NCBI GenBank assembly: GCA_003116995.1
Contig: BDSL01000019.1
Location: 310,001-374,000, forward strand
Length of the DNA: 64,000 nucleotides
Reading direction: 5' to 3'
Source of the DNA: Yamagishiella unicocca
Taxonomy: Eukaryota > Chlorophyta > Chlorophyceae > Chlamydomonadales > Volvocaceae
Part shown: positions 54,301 through 64,000 of the stretch, in pieces
Position numbering within the stretch: the first letter of the stretch is position 1
Layout: the number at the start of each line of letters is the position of its first letter
The notes under the pieces: generated by a model
Told to the model about the DNA's origin: nothing
Seen by the model: only the letters and a program-made list of their open reading frames with translations
Databases searched by the model: none
Position numbers and translations under genes: made by a program

Positions 54301-57300
54301 AAGGAGCGGGGCGAGCTGGAGAGCCGCGTGACCAAGCTGATTGGGGAGGTCAAGGAGTCGGGCAACATCATCCTCATGTGAGCGGGGCGAAGACGATCAT
54401 ATGCACAGGCTGTGTTGGGATGCTGGCCAAAGCGTCGGCGGAGGGGGATGGGCATTACAGCTCATGCCATCGCCTCAGCTCCAGCTTCCACGCGGGTTTC
54501 TGACCCTTGTTCCACTGACTCAACCCACTGACCTTCAAACGCTGTCTCACGTTTGGCTGTCCAGGATCGATGAGATCCACACGCTAGTGGGCGCCGGCAG
54601 CGTGGGCCGCGGCGGCGGCGGCGGACTGGACATCGCCAACCTGGTGAAGCCCGCCCTAGCGCGGGGCGAGTTCCAGGTGATCGGCGCGACCACCCTGGAC
54701 GAGCACCGCAAGTACATTGAGCGCGATGCCGCCCTGGAGCGCCGCTTCCAGCCCGTCACCATCGACGAGCCGACGCCCGAGGCCACTATGGCCATCCTTC
54801 TGGTAGGGACGGCGAGGCGGGGAGCGGAGACCCCGAAGGCGCGTGGCAGACTGAGCGGGCACAAGGGCAGGGGCCGAGGGCGCATGGCGGGGAGGGGATG
54901 GGGGGGATGTTGCCTTTTCCGAGTGCTCGCTTACGTGTGTTCTACCCTTGCCTTCCCGCTTGCCCAGGGCCTCAAGGAGCGCTACGAGCGGCACCACCGC
55001 TGTGCCTACACGGAGGAGGCGCTAGCGGCCGCCGTGGCGCTAAGCCACAAGTACATCGCCGATCGCTTCCTGCCCGATAAGGCAATCGACCTGATCGATG
55101 AGGCGGGTTCCCGCGCCCGCATCACAGCCTTCACCGCCCGCCAGACCCGCATTCGGCAGCAGGCGCACATGGCGGCGGTGTCACTGCCCGTGTCGGCCGG
55201 CACCCGCGAGCACCCCAAGCTGCACGAGTACCTGCAGGTGGGCTGAGGGGGCGGGTCGGCTGCGAAGTTGACACTGCGACTGGGCGTGGGCTATGATTTC
55301 TTCATGTTGTTAAGGGTTCCGAATATAGAACCAGTCGTTAGTACGGGTCCATCCCATCACTTCGGACGCGGGTTTTCCTCGCAACCCCATCACCTGACGG
55401 AACCCGACTGACCGCTCCCCGCCATCAGGTGCTCGCGACCAAGGACGAGGCGGTGAAGGACGGGCTGTACGAGGAGGCCGTCATCCTGCGCCGCCGGGAG
55501 ATGGACTACAGGTGGGCGACGAGCGCGGCGGAGGTTATGACGGCAGCCTTTTCGGACGAACAAAGGATCTGCCCACGCGAGCAGCAGCAACAGCGAAGAG
55601 CAGGAAACGAACAACAGCAAAGGTTGCCGAAAACAACACTGGTATCTACGTCGGCCGATGATCTGATTTACACCAAGCACCAAGTCACGCACATCCCCAT
55701 ATATCCTCCCACAGCATGGTGCTTACCGTGCCGCTTGCAATTGTGTTTGCTGTTCCCAGGGCTGAGCTGGCCGGCCCCAGCTCCGACGGCTCGGTGCTGC
55801 CGGTGGTTGGCGTGGAGGACATCGAGGCCATCGTGTCCGCGTGGACTGCCGTACCGCTGGAGCGGATGAGCGACGACGAGAAGGAGCGCCTGCTCAACAT
55901 GGTGGGTGGTCGGGGATCGCGGGGCGTACAGGGAAGAAGGCACCCACGGTCGGTTTGGGCGAGGTCACGGCATTGCGGCCCATTGTTCAAATGTTGCGAT
56001 TGACCCGCATGGCTGGTTTTCGCCGGCCTTTCTCCCGCCATGCTGCTGATCACGGCGTTCCCTTTGCTCTATCGCTGCCCGCCGCCCCTTACCTCGCATG
56101 CGCAGCGCCACGAGCTGGCTGAGCACGTGGTCGGGCAGGACGACGCGGTAGAGTCCATCGCAACGGCGCTGTGCCGGGCGAGGTGCGGCCTCAAGGACCC
56201 GCGCCGCCCGGTGGCGTCGTTGCTCTTCGTGGGGCCCACCGGTGAGCTCGCTCAGGGGTCGGAGGATGTGCTCCTGAGAGAGGTGCTGAGAGAGGCGGGG
56301 CGGGACTTAGTACCACGAGACTGCGGACCGGGGTACGGACTGCACAACTGGTGATACGCCACACATGGTGATACGGAGTGCGCCCAGGGCATTACAGGTT
56401 TTCTAGATGACAGTGGATACTCAGCCGCTGCTTCCACTTGTCGCGACTCGGAGCCGCTCCCACACCGCTCCCCCACCGCTTCCCCACCTCGCGCAGGCGT
56501 CGGCAAGACCGAGCTGGCCAAGGTGTTGTCGGAGACGTACTTCGGCTCCCGCGACGCGCTGCTGCGCCTCGACATGTCGGAGTACATGGAGCGCCACAGC
56601 GTGTCTAAGCTGGTTGGCGCGCCACCCGGCTACGTGGGCTTCGGCGACGGCGGCAAGCTGACGGAGGCCATCCGGCGGCGGCCCTTCAGCGTGGTGCTGT
56701 TCGACGAAATCGAGAAGGCGCACCCCGACGTGTTTGCGCTGCTGCTGCAGATCATGGAGGACGGCCGCCTCACGGACTCGCAGGTGGGCGGGGGGCCGGA
56801 GGGGTGGCCGGAGGGGGTGCCGGAGGGGGTGCCGGAGGGGGTGCCGGAGGGTGGCCTGGGCGGCGGGGACAGGGCGACTGGGGACAGGGTGATTGCGGAG
56901 CCAAGACAAGCGCTGCCTGCCGATGCCTGCCTTGGCTGTGGCGGAAGGGCTTACCGGTGCACTGCCTCCCCATCTTGCATGTACATTCTTCGTTCCCAGG
57001 GCCGCACGGTCTCCTTCAAGAACGCCATGATCATCCTGACCTCGAACATCGGCTCGCGCATCATCGCCGCGAGCGGCTCATCGCGCAACGCCGGCGCCTT
57101 CTCCCGGCCCGGGGCAGTTGCCGGGGACGAGCGCGTGCAGGCACAACAGGTGGGGCCGCGGCAGGGACGCAACGGGGGTGCGGGTCCGGATGGGCCAGTG
57201 CGGCAGGGGCCATCGTGTGGGATCCATCATGGTGCTTCAGCTCAGCTGGATTGCGTCGTACCTCGGGCAGGTGAAATTGTCAATATACGCCCTCGCCTCC

Positions 57301-58123
57301 TGACTGGTTGTTCCCCTCTGCACCCACTCAGGCGCACAAGCTCAAGCAGGACGTGCTGAACGAGGTCCGCGGCTTCTTCAGCCCGGAGCTGCTCAACCGG
57401 TTCGACGAGACCATTGTGTTCCAGCGGCTGCGGCGCTCGGACGTGGCGACCATCGCCGGGCTGTTGATGGACGACACGGTGGCACGAGCCGGCGAGAGGG
57501 GCCTGGAGGTCTCGGTCGCGCCGCCTCTGATGGACCACATCGTCGCCCAGGGCTACAGCGACGAGTACGGCGCGCGGCCCCTGCGCCAGGCCATTGTCAG
57601 GTGAGCCAGCTGTACGCGTCGCACACAGCGTCCCGTCCTGCTGACAATCTGTCCTGGTACCGACCCGTCGGCGGGTAGGATCCGTCCGCCATCCGCATTT
57701 TCCCTTCTTAGCTTCCACGCGCACGCATTCGACTTGCGCCTTACCCTGACTGCTTCCTGGCCGCCATCCCTTCCCCCGCCACCCCCCGTGACGCCCCCCA
57801 GACTGGTCGACGACCCGCTGTCCGACGCGGTGCTGCACCGCAAGTTCCCTCCGGGCACCAAGCTGTCGCTGTCCCTCAACTCCGACGGCGTGGTGACGGT
57901 GCGCACACCGGAGGACGCCGTGGAGGAGGAGATGGAGTCTGAGGCGCACGGCCACATGGCGCATGCGCACCTCGCCCAGCACCCCAGCGGGGTCGACGGT
58001 GGTATCCTGGTGTCCGTGGGCCCGGGCGGCGACGGGTACGGCAACGGTCACGGCAACGGTCACGGTCACGAGGCGATGCAGCGGGAGCATGCTGTCGTCA
58101 CGGCCACCTTTGAGGAGAACTAG
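51393..58123 (+). CDS. clpD: Plastid Hsp100 chaperone ClpD
   Basis: Exons: 51393-51689, 51768-51965, 52164-52261, 52634-52721, 53062-53148, 53553-53778, 54296-54377, 54565-54802, 54968-55237, 55429-55511, 55760-55901, 56106-56241, 56497-56783, 57000-57149, 57332-57600, 57802-58123. They give 990 residues, all in phase. Residues 1 to about 70 are a chloroplast transit peptide. The Clp N-domain begins [21 protein letters not shown] and resembles ClpD (ERD1) more than ClpC. AAA+ module 1 has Walker A GEPGVGKT (about 283-290) and Walker B LMIDEIH. A UVR-like stretch ([18 protein letters not shown]) lies between modules. Module 2 has Walker A GPTGVGKT (about 646-653), Walker [14 protein letters not shown] and sensor region TSNIGSR. 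The protein unfolds substrates with ATP, probably feeding the stromal ClpPR protease or acting as a stress chaperone. The tail is unusual, acidic with a Gly-His-Asn repeat. Confidence 0.93.
53282..53329. repeat. 12-bp tandem repeat in a ClpD intron
   Basis: The unit TGGCAGCTCACT occurs twice, followed by two copies with the variant ending AGT. It lies in the intron at 53149-53552. Confidence 0.92.
56796..56855. repeat. 12-bp G-rich tandem repeat in a ClpD intron
   Basis: The unit CCGGAGGGGGTG repeats five times with slight variation, starting about 13 bp after the donor at 56784. The G runs could form a quadruplex. Because the unit is a multiple of 3, readthrough gives EGVP repeats. Confidence 0.92.
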
Positions 58124-60854
58124 GCAGCAGGTGCAGTGCAGGCAGTCCGTGGCGGACTTGCTCGTGCGCAGCCGTGGTGGAAAGGGCTGACGCTGGGCAG
58201 GTGTCGCGCGCGGATCCTCCTCCCGTGGACCCGCGCCCTGGAGTTCAGAAGGCGAACAAACCCAGCGGCCGCCGGAGCAAATTGCTGAGGAGGCGCGTCG
58301 GCTTGGCGTGAGGCACAGAATCGGGAGAGTCGGGAAGGTGTTGCTGTCTGGCCCCGATGGCTGGGCGTTTGGGAGCGGCAGCGTGTTATTGTTGTTGTGG
58401 TTGTCGTCGTCGTCGTAGCGGGTAGGTCTTGAATGCAGTGTTCCCTAATCTGTCGCCTGCAGTTGGCTTTACGGCACGGAGGGAGGTTAGCTGCTGAGGA
58501 GATCCCATATCTTTCACGATTTCATTTGCTTGATTGCGGGTTCGCTGGGCGCTCCTTTGCTATTTGTATCATTGTCTGTGGTGGTGGTGCAGGTGCGGGT
58601 GATAGATGTGTGCCTCGCGAAAGGGCCCTAAAGCCCTAGTGGCTAGTCCCCCCACCGCACCGCCCACCCCAAGTGTTGAGGATTTGCCCAGGGGACCAGC
58701 TCCTCGTTTTTGCCGAACGAGGCGGCTGCTGTTTGTGCTGCTTGTCCCGTCCGGCACGCATAACATACCTTTTTGTTACAGTCTAGTCGAGCTGTAGATG
58801 TATATGTGTATTTGTCATCATGAGGCAGGAGGGTTCCCTCGCGGTTCGCCTGCTCGTGGTTGAATGGGGTTGGTGCCGCTGCAGCCAGGAGGCGACAACC
58901 CTGTCCCGCCCGCCACTCAGCCGCTGCGAGCACCAGCAGGCTGGAGGAAAGCCTCTCTTGGCGCCCTCTTGCCGCGCATGTCGGAGCTTGCGGCTGGATG
59001 TGGAGTGTGCGGGGGGCGTGTATACGCCATGAGAAGAGTGAGCGTTTGTTGCAGCAATGTGATGCCCCGATACGGTTGTTCCAATACGCGCGTGCAGGTC
59101 AGGTCAGCCTGAGTTCCCTGATTTGGTTGGTGCGTCTGTCTAGGGGGTGTCGTCTGCGCGCGTTGTGGTCCCCCGGGCTGTGTGGTGGCGGTGGTAATGG
59201 TGGTGGTGGTACCGGCGGCGCCCGCGTTGACGTAGTCGCCTAGTTCTGATGGCGATGGTGGCGGCCAGCACCCCCAGTGGCCGCCCAGTGGTGTTCGGAG
59301 AAGACATGACTTGTTGGGCCCTACTCATCTATGAGGCTTCCGGGGCTCGGCCAAAGCTCCGGTCACGACCCGGCCCATTGGCTGGAGCAGGGTGGTGGCG
59401 AGGCTATTGGGTCCCAGCGCTGGGAGTCATTGCTCGTCTGTTACGTAGCTATTGGAACTCAGCAGGCATATGACTCGAACGAATTGCTGCTGTTGTTATG
59501 TCTTGACGTTGCTGTGGGTTCGTCCGTCAATCGAGGGCTGAGCGGAAGTTGATTGGCTACAACGCTTTCCTTCTCTGCTTTCAGTGTCCGATGATGAACG
59601 ACGCGCAACAAGAATCCTTTTCATACAGACTTACCGGATATGTCAAGCCGGTGACAATCGACTCTTTTAAGACGGGGCATTATGGCAGCTTTGGCGAGTG
59701 GGTTCGTTGGCGTTTCCGAAGCGCGTTGGCCCTCGCACATAGTGATGGCGGCTTTAGGTGACCGACCTGCCTGCAATTGTCCACTGTTTGAAGAAACCCT
59801 GGCGCATGAGGAGCTGTCTTTGCTCGACAGCGATTTAGCTTTCCTGTGTGAATTTGGTTGCAAAGTTGTTTCGTCGTCGATAATTCATTTGGCACATATT
59901 ACACCTGATAATGCTCCGTGGGTGAAATGGAGGGCTGCCCCATTGGGCAGCCTACCAGTCGCTCTGGTGCGGCCTGGCTGCCCTGCAGCGATTTGGGCCG
60001 CTCTTGTTACGCCGGTATCCGAGCTAGCGCCCTGGATGCCGCAGCGTTTTACGCTGAACTTGGTGGGCGCGTAGGAGGCCACGGGCGATCTGGCGAGCGG
60101 GTGAAGGGGTTGGACATTCCTAATACCTGTAAACCCTGCGCATTGAACTAGTCCAATGTCGAGCCGCTTGCCAAATGGGTTTTGTAATAAAAGCCGTAAC
60201 CTCACTAAAGCAGTCCGTGCAACAGCCTGGCGATGTTGCCTCCTGGCAGGACTGGCCCTCCTCTCATAAGGTCGTGGGTTTGCCCAGGGGGAGTTTTACA
60301 GGAAGTCGTACTTGGGCGGCAGAGCCAAGAAAACAGGCCTCCTTGGCCAGGGCCTGCCTTGGTGGGCGCAAGGTGATCTGGTAAGCGGTTAAAAGGGTTG
60401 GACGTTTCTTAATCCTTGTAGCTGTAATAACTGCGCAGTGAAGAACAGTTATGGTATCGAGTTTATTGTCGAACAGTCGAAGCCGCGCGCGAGTGTGCTT
60501 CATAGCACTTCCGCGGGTCGGCATGACTGTCGCCTCGCATTATCCTTGCCTTCCCTCCAACAAAGGGTTACGAAGTCATACGTCCTGGTTCCGAAATACC
60601 GTTGCTGAATGCGACGGACGACTGACAGTCGCGGATCTACTGGATCTTGTTTATTTGAGGCGTAAAACCAGCCATGGTGTCGTCCGACGGTAGTATTCGT
60701 GGCACTTGGTTAGTTGGACTACTCATACCTGTGCCTATTGACAAGTTGCCCCAGGCGCCGCTGAATAAGAAGAATTTTGTCGACGTATAGGGCAGACGTG
60801 AATCACGCCCTCCGAAAGATCATTTTAAACATTTATTAATCCAGCGTTCACACT
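58124..60854. other. Gene-poor region between ClpD and the hydrolase
   Basis: About 2.7 kb. The left part should be the ClpD 3' UTR. A plus-strand frame at 59682-60074 (130 codons) has no recognised domain. Two related about 95-bp segments at 60066-60160 and 60362-60460 are listed separately. The hydrolase promoter should lie at the right end. Confidence 0.4.
60066..60460 (+). repeat. Degenerate duplication of an about 95-bp segment
   Basis: Copies at about 60066-60160 and 60362-60460 share, in order, CTTGGTGGGCGC, GATCTGG, AGCGG, GGGTTGGAC, TTCCTAAT/TTCTTAAT, CTTGTA/CCTGTA, ACTGCGCA-type and ATGxTCGAG blocks. They are about 300 bp apart in the same orientation. They may be copies of a 3'-end or a short retroelement tail. 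Confidence 0.6.
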
Positions 60855-63800
60855 ATGAATCGCCTCTGCGTGGCGGCACATGAATTAGGTGGCAGCGGCC
60901 CTCTACTTCTGCTGCTGCATGCAAACGGTTTCCATGGCCGCGTTTTCCTTCCCATGGTGCGCCGTATAATGATATATTTTAGCAGAAGAACGGCGGCGGC
61001 GTCATGCCTAGGGTTTGGGCGCCTTCCACCTTGCAGACGCCGGTGCTGGCTCGCCACTTCCGCTGTGTCGCTTTGGACCTCCCGGGACACGGCGTCGCGC
61101 CAACGCCTAGCGGTCCATTCAGCGCCGAAGACCTGCTGGGGGCATTGCGGGACTACGTCGACGCCCACGGTATCCGAGGTACCTTTCCTGCCCAGTCGGC
61201 TCTCAGCGCGCTGGGGGGTTTCGCAGAGACCGATGTCGGCCCGCTTGCTCTCCCATCCCAGCAGCGGGGCGATGGCACTGCCCAGGGCTCAGGAGGTGCT
61301 TCAGCCAGCGTAAGCCAACAGCAACCGCCAGCGCCAGCGCTCAACCCTTGGCCCCAGGCCACCTGCGGGCGCGCGGAAGGATGTCTGCGGCCCTGTGGGC
61401 CTACCCCAACTGTAGATTATGAGCTGCTCGGGAGCAGCCATCGAAGCTCCCCGCGGCTATCTTTACCTGTACTGGCCCCCCTCCCTTGCAACACTCCCTC
61501 GATGCCGTTCCAAACGCGTGTACCAAGCGTAACCCATATTCGGTTTTATTTTTCTGTGCCGACCCACGGGCTTCCGCTCACACCCTCCCTCGGTGTCGCC
61601 CCCCCTCAGACTGCTACTGCTTCGGCCACAGCTTGGGCGGCGCCATGGCCGCCTTGCTGCAGCTGGAGCGGCCCGAGACCTTCAGGTGGGGTGGGCCGCG
61701 GGGCGAGGGGTGCGGGTAGGTATTTGGGCTGGCCTACAGGTTGGGGCTGCCGTGGAGGCTCCGCGGGCCCTCATCCCGGGGAGGGACGCCGGCGTTGCAG
61801 TCATTGGGTCAGCGGCACGCCACGGCGGCAGCGGTGTCTGTGTGCGCAGCCTCGGCTGCCGCCTTGCGGCGGCATCCGCCTGGTCCCTCATCCACCTGTG
61901 TGCCGTGAACCCTGCTACCGGCCCCGAACTGCAGAGCCATGTTCCTCTACGAGCCCGTCATGCGGCCGTACCAGCAGCTGCAGGGGCGGCAGGGACCCCA
62001 CCCCACCCCAGCAGCACCAGTCACAGCGGCGACGGCCGGCACCGCGCCATCAGCCGCACCGCCGCAAGCTCCGGACTGCGCCGGCAGCAGCGGCGGCGGC
62101 AGCGGCTTGCCGCGTGGGCCCCTCGGAGGTGCCGGCAGTCGTAGTGGCGGCGGTGGCTGCGGGCCGTCTCCCTCACTGGCGGCCCCGAGCAACTTGCTGG
62201 CGCGCATGGCTCGCAAGCGCCAGGTATGCGGGTGTGCAGCCGCTGTGCTTATGCGGGGGGGAGGGGTGCAGGGAAGGGGAGAAGGGAGTTCGGACGTGAA
62301 GACCTCACCCACGACAATGGCGCCGTCGCCGGGGGGCGGCCACACAGGCTGTGCTGTGAGGCTGCAGGGCCCGACCCCCGCCGCACGACCTCCCCTTCCC
62401 GCGTGCCTGCAGGCCAGCTACCCCAGCTTGGAGGCGGCCATGTCTTCTCTGGGATCGAAGGCCCCCTTCAGCACCTTCCACCCGCAGGTCGGGCCGGGCC
62501 GCGTCGGACTGTATGTGGTTGTGGTTGTGGTGTGGAGTTTCTGTGGGTGTGGGTGCGGTTGTGCGGTGGTTGGGTGTCTGGGGGGTGAAACTGGCAGCAG
62601 CGCCGCATGATGTGTGTAGGGCTTAGGTCGGAGCCAGTGGGTATCTCCCTCCCGCACTGGACCACCACCTTCATCGCCCTTGATCTGTCGGCCGTGGCCA
62701 CCAGCTTCATCGCCCTTGGTTCGTCGGCAGTGGATTCGCGGATTATCTCATACCCTCGCTCACTGCGTCCGGGTGGACCGGGTGAAAGGCGGGGCGGCAT
62801 ACAGGGCCCACGTGGCCCTCCAGGATACGGCGGCAGTAACCCCTAGAGCGCCCCGAGTCCTGGTGCCGGCTTAACATGCGCACATACGATACAGCTGCAG
62901 CAGCGGCATTGCCACATCGCGTGCCTTCACCCGGCCGCCGCTCCCTCCTCAGGCACTGCACGCATACCTGGCATGCGGAGGGCTACGCCCGGCAGCGGCG
63001 CCTCCAGCTGCCGCTTCGCTTGCCGGATCTGGGTCGGAATGCTTGGACGCAGCAACCGCTGCTGGCGGCCGCGCCGGCGCTGCCGGCCGCGGCACCCTTA
63101 CCCTGGCCTGCTCCCCAGAGAACGAGGCTCGCGTCTATGAGGCCCTGCACCCGGCACCGTGGCGGCCCTGGCAGCACTTGACCACCGGGCTGGCGGGGGC
63201 AGGCGCCGGGGGCCGGGCGTGCAGCAGCGAAGCCAGGAGCAGCAGCAGCGGGGGCGGCCCGGGCTCTAGCGGCAGCGGTGGTGGCTACCGGCCCTGTCGT
63301 CTGGCTGTGGCAGTGGGTCTTGATGTGGGCATACATGCGAATCTGGCCAGGTGGGGAGTGCAGCTGGCGGAGCTGGTGCCGGGTGCGCAGCTGATCAGGT
63401 GCGGGTTTCGAGGAAGACCCGTGGGTACGGGTGGGGCGTTACGGTCGCCGGTGGGGCTGCGACCTCCCTCCCTCCCTCGCCCACGCAAGCCATTCGGCGA
63501 CATCGCTTCCGATGCCTACACCTGTCGAGATACCTGCTGGGCCCGGCTGACCCCTGCTGCCATGGGCCCTGTCCCCCTCCTCCTCTGCTGCTCCTCCTCC
63601 TCTGCTCCTCCTCCTACCCGTCTGCTCCCCCTCAAGCATGTTACTGGCCTCCCCCTCCCCCTTTCCTCTCTCGTTCGGCTAGCGGCCCCCCGGGCCGCTT
63701 GCCCCCTCCCAGACATGTGCCCTCCATTCTCTACGTCGTGTAACCGGGTCAGGTCTTCCTCCCCGCCCCCCAGGTTCTCCTCGTTGCTGCACCTGGGGCC

Positions 63801-64000
63801 CATGGAGGACCCGCTAGGCGTGGCGGCAGCGGCGCTGGAGTTCTACCAGCTCGATGGCGGTGTTGCCAGTGCCGGCGGCAACCCTTTGGGAAATGGTGCT
63901 GCTCTGAAAGAGGAGCCAGCGGGCACCCGGCCAGCCGCGGAGGCCGGAAAATGCGGCGCGGGGGCGCAACAGCAGGGCGGGGTGCCGTTGACCGAACATT
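60855..64000 (+). CDS. Alpha/beta hydrolase, 3' end outside the window
   Basis: Exons: 60855-60956, 61037-61178, 61610-61685, 61935-62223, 62413-62487, 62953-63398, 63774 to beyond 64000. About 452 residues are visible and all phases agree. The fold is shown by LLLLLHANGFHG (oxyanion HG region, about 18-29), FRCVALDLPGHG (strand 4 and loop) and the nucleophile elbow FGHSLGGA with Ser89. A later FLYEPV matches strand 6. The catalytic acid and His were not assigned with confidence; the His should be near or beyond the right edge. Long Gly/Ser/Ala/Pro-rich inserts in exons 4, 6 and 7 make the protein much larger than a typical about 300-residue family member. The substrate is unknown; the form resembles esterase- or epoxide-hydrolase-like proteins. 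Introns contain copies of dispersed repeats A and B. The gene is cut by the end of the window. Confidence 0.85.
62668..62749 (+). repeat. Dispersed intronic repeat A, diverged double copy
   Basis: Two half-similar copies sit head to tail (62668-62700 and 62704-62749), each with TTCATCGCCCTTG then CGTCGGC or TGTCGGC. The second continues into TGGATTCGCGGATT. They resemble 8453-8507 with several differences and lie in the intron at 62488-62952 of the alpha/beta hydrolase. Confidence 0.75.
63403..63424 (+). repeat. Dispersed intronic repeat B, copy 2
   Basis: These 22 bases are identical to 44814-44835 and start 4 bp past the donor of the hydrolase intron at 63399. The copy is in the same orientation relative to its transcript as the other. 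Confidence 0.85.

Noticed and set aside
59682..60074. Plus-strand open frame of 130 codons before the duplicated 3'-end-like segment
   Set aside because: It ends suggestively close to the 60066 segment, but its amino-acid sequence shows no domain and its codon use is not biased like real exons.

Overview
The window looks like nuclear DNA from a green alga of the Chlamydomonas/Volvox type (Chlamydomonadales). The coding exons are GC-rich and split by many short introns with GTGAGT/GTGCGT-like donors and pyrimidine-CAG acceptors. Candidate poly(A) signals are TGTAA. An interstitial array of the Chlamydomonas-type telomere repeat (TTTTAGGG, seen as CCCTAAAA) sits in one intron. Several products are predicted plastid, thylakoid-lumen or mitochondrial proteins. 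There are no operons, CRISPR arrays or rRNA genes, and I found no convincing tRNA. Exon chains were assembled by hand from splice sites, reading-frame phase and family similarity; nearly all keep phase throughout. Exon coordinates are given in each entry.

Layout, left to right: a 12-exon protein kinase (212-6401, +); a thylakoid-lumen-type EF-hand protein (7840-9384, -); a plastid protein resembling DUF3783 (9959-11838, +), divergent from the EF-hand gene; a two-GRF, three-CCHC zinc-finger protein (12583-15383, -); a membrane-anchored trypsin-like protease (16688-19367, -); a small membrane protein (20159-21041, -); a single-exon disordered protein (22012-23439, -); a GNAT acetyltransferase (23947-25579, -); methionine sulfoxide reductase A (27694-30281, -); a gene-poor stretch containing a T-depleted island (30282-33300); a phospholipase B-like hydrolase (33301-37254, -); a 21-exon TFIIIC subunit of the TFC4/GTF3C3 type (38235-47889, +); a small mitochondrial protein (48455-48945, +); the plastid Hsp100 chaperone ClpD (51393-58123, +); and an alpha/beta hydrolase running off the right edge (60855-64000, +).

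Functionally these are ordinary housekeeping and organelle genes rather than a cluster. ClpD, MsrA, the lumenal EF-hand protein, the DUF3783-like protein and probably the GNAT belong to plastid or organelle protein maintenance and signalling. TFIIIC serves RNA polymerase III. The PLB-like enzyme and the protease look secretory.

The most interesting signals are structural. Introns fall at exactly the same codon position in all three zinc knuckles of the GRF/CCHC protein. Two short dispersed repeat families lie inside introns of unrelated genes. Two introns appear to be of the GC-AG class. There is an interstitial telomeric array. The kinase has an alpha-helical N-terminus that could be an MLKL-like executioner domain.
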